Shown: positions 63,864 to 64,000 of the stretch, piece by piece | How the letters are laid out: every line of letters begins with the position of its first letter | Numbering within the stretch: the stretch's first letter is position 1 | Source: Agrococcus sp. SL85 | Lineage (GTDB): Bacteria; Actinomycetota; Actinomycetes; Actinomycetales; Microbacteriaceae | NCBI RefSeq assembly: GCF_026625845.1 | Contig: NZ_CP113066.1 | Span: forward strand, 1,612,001 to 1,676,000 | Direction: 5' to 3' | Length of the DNA stretch: 64,000 nucleotides | Notes under the pieces: generated by a model | The model's input: only the letters and a program-made list of their open reading frames with translations | Database searches by the model: none | What the model was told of the DNA's origin: nothing | Made by a program: the position numbers and the translations under genes

Positions 63864-64000
63864 ATGGCTTCCCCCGATGCGCTCCGCGGCCACGTCGACG
63901 CGATGCTGCTCTCGGTCCTCGCCGAGGGCCCCGTGCACGGCTACGGCGCGATCGAGCGCATCCGCGAGCGCTCCGGCGGCGAGCTCGACTTCCCGAGCGG
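63864..64000 (+). CDS. PadR-family transcriptional regulator, cut by window edge
   Basis: The first 45 codons of a PadR regulator: LRGHVDAMLLSVLAEGPVHG followed by YGAIERIRERSGGELDFPSG, the start of the winged helix-turn-helix. The rest lies outside the window. No target can be inferred. Confidence 0.9.
   Translation, partial: MASPDALRGHVDAMLLSVLAEGPVHGYGAIERIRERSGGELDFPS

Overview
The window is a very GC-rich, gene-dense stretch of an actinobacterial chromosome. The markers are WhiB1, a mycothiol conjugate amidase (Mca), a PdtaS-type sensor kinase, Rv3235-family and DUF501 proteins, and many GTG starts. Gene content and codon habit fit Microbacteriaceae, plausibly Agrococcus; the genus is inferred, not proven. 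No transposase, integrase, phage gene, CRISPR array or known defence system is visible.

Layout. 1-3.6 kb: a truncated TetR gene and a copper-type cluster (His-rich membrane protein, YcnI/DUF1775, PepSY protein). 3.8-6.2 kb: an alcohol-dehydrogenase-type oxidoreductase divergent from a TetR repressor with two visible operators, then a Pr6Pr membrane protein. 6.3-11.4 kb: hisS, eno, ftsB/divIC-like, DUF501 and ndh. 11.5-15.4 kb: two tandem TetR paralogues, an amino acid deaminase/aldolase and a sugar-lactone oxidase. 15.4-24.1 kb: DUF4395, a LemA-like protein, nagA, a YcaQ-like winged-helix protein, an AI-2E-family exporter, ilvA, greA, DUF4307 and mca. 24.1-30.5 kb: an Rv3235 protein, a SAF protein plus CpaE-like ATPase plus PdtaS, whiB1 and a peroxiredoxin, followed by tRNA-Lys(CTT). 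31.3-33.7 kb: an alanine-type aminotransferase and a PfkB kinase. 33.9-40.8 kb: a tightly overlapping operon of OleA-, OleC- and OleD-like enzymes with a glycosyltransferase and a cytochrome P450, facing a second P450. 41.7-46.8 kb: ilvD-ilvB-ilvN-ilvC. 48-51.8 kb: an iron ABC transporter under a DtxR/IdeR-like box. 53.9-55.5 kb: serA. 56-60.6 kb: a hydrolase, a GAF histidine kinase, and a TetR/MFS efflux pair with an operator inside the promoter. 60.8-63.7 kb: leuB-ilvE-FAH. A PadR gene runs off the right end. Between them ilvA, ilvD, ilvBN, ilvC, leuB and ilvE cover the isoleucine/valine pathway and part of leucine synthesis.

Three patterns run across the window. First, eleven single-base insertions break seven otherwise well-formed genes, and every one turns an AGCT into AGCCT or AGGCT. 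Removing them restores full-length proteins. This points to a systematic consensus error or an AGCT-targeted process rather than ordinary gene decay. Second, many starts have a TANNNT hexamer 6-7 bases upstream, the signature of leaderless transcripts. Third, two intergenic regions carry the same inverted element, built of GAGTGGCG arrays with an exact 20-bp period around a conserved core.

The most interesting metabolic unit is the OleA/C/D-like operon. It lacks a visible OleB and has a glycosyltransferase and P450 in its place, which could mean the product is a retained, modified beta-lactone rather than an olefin.
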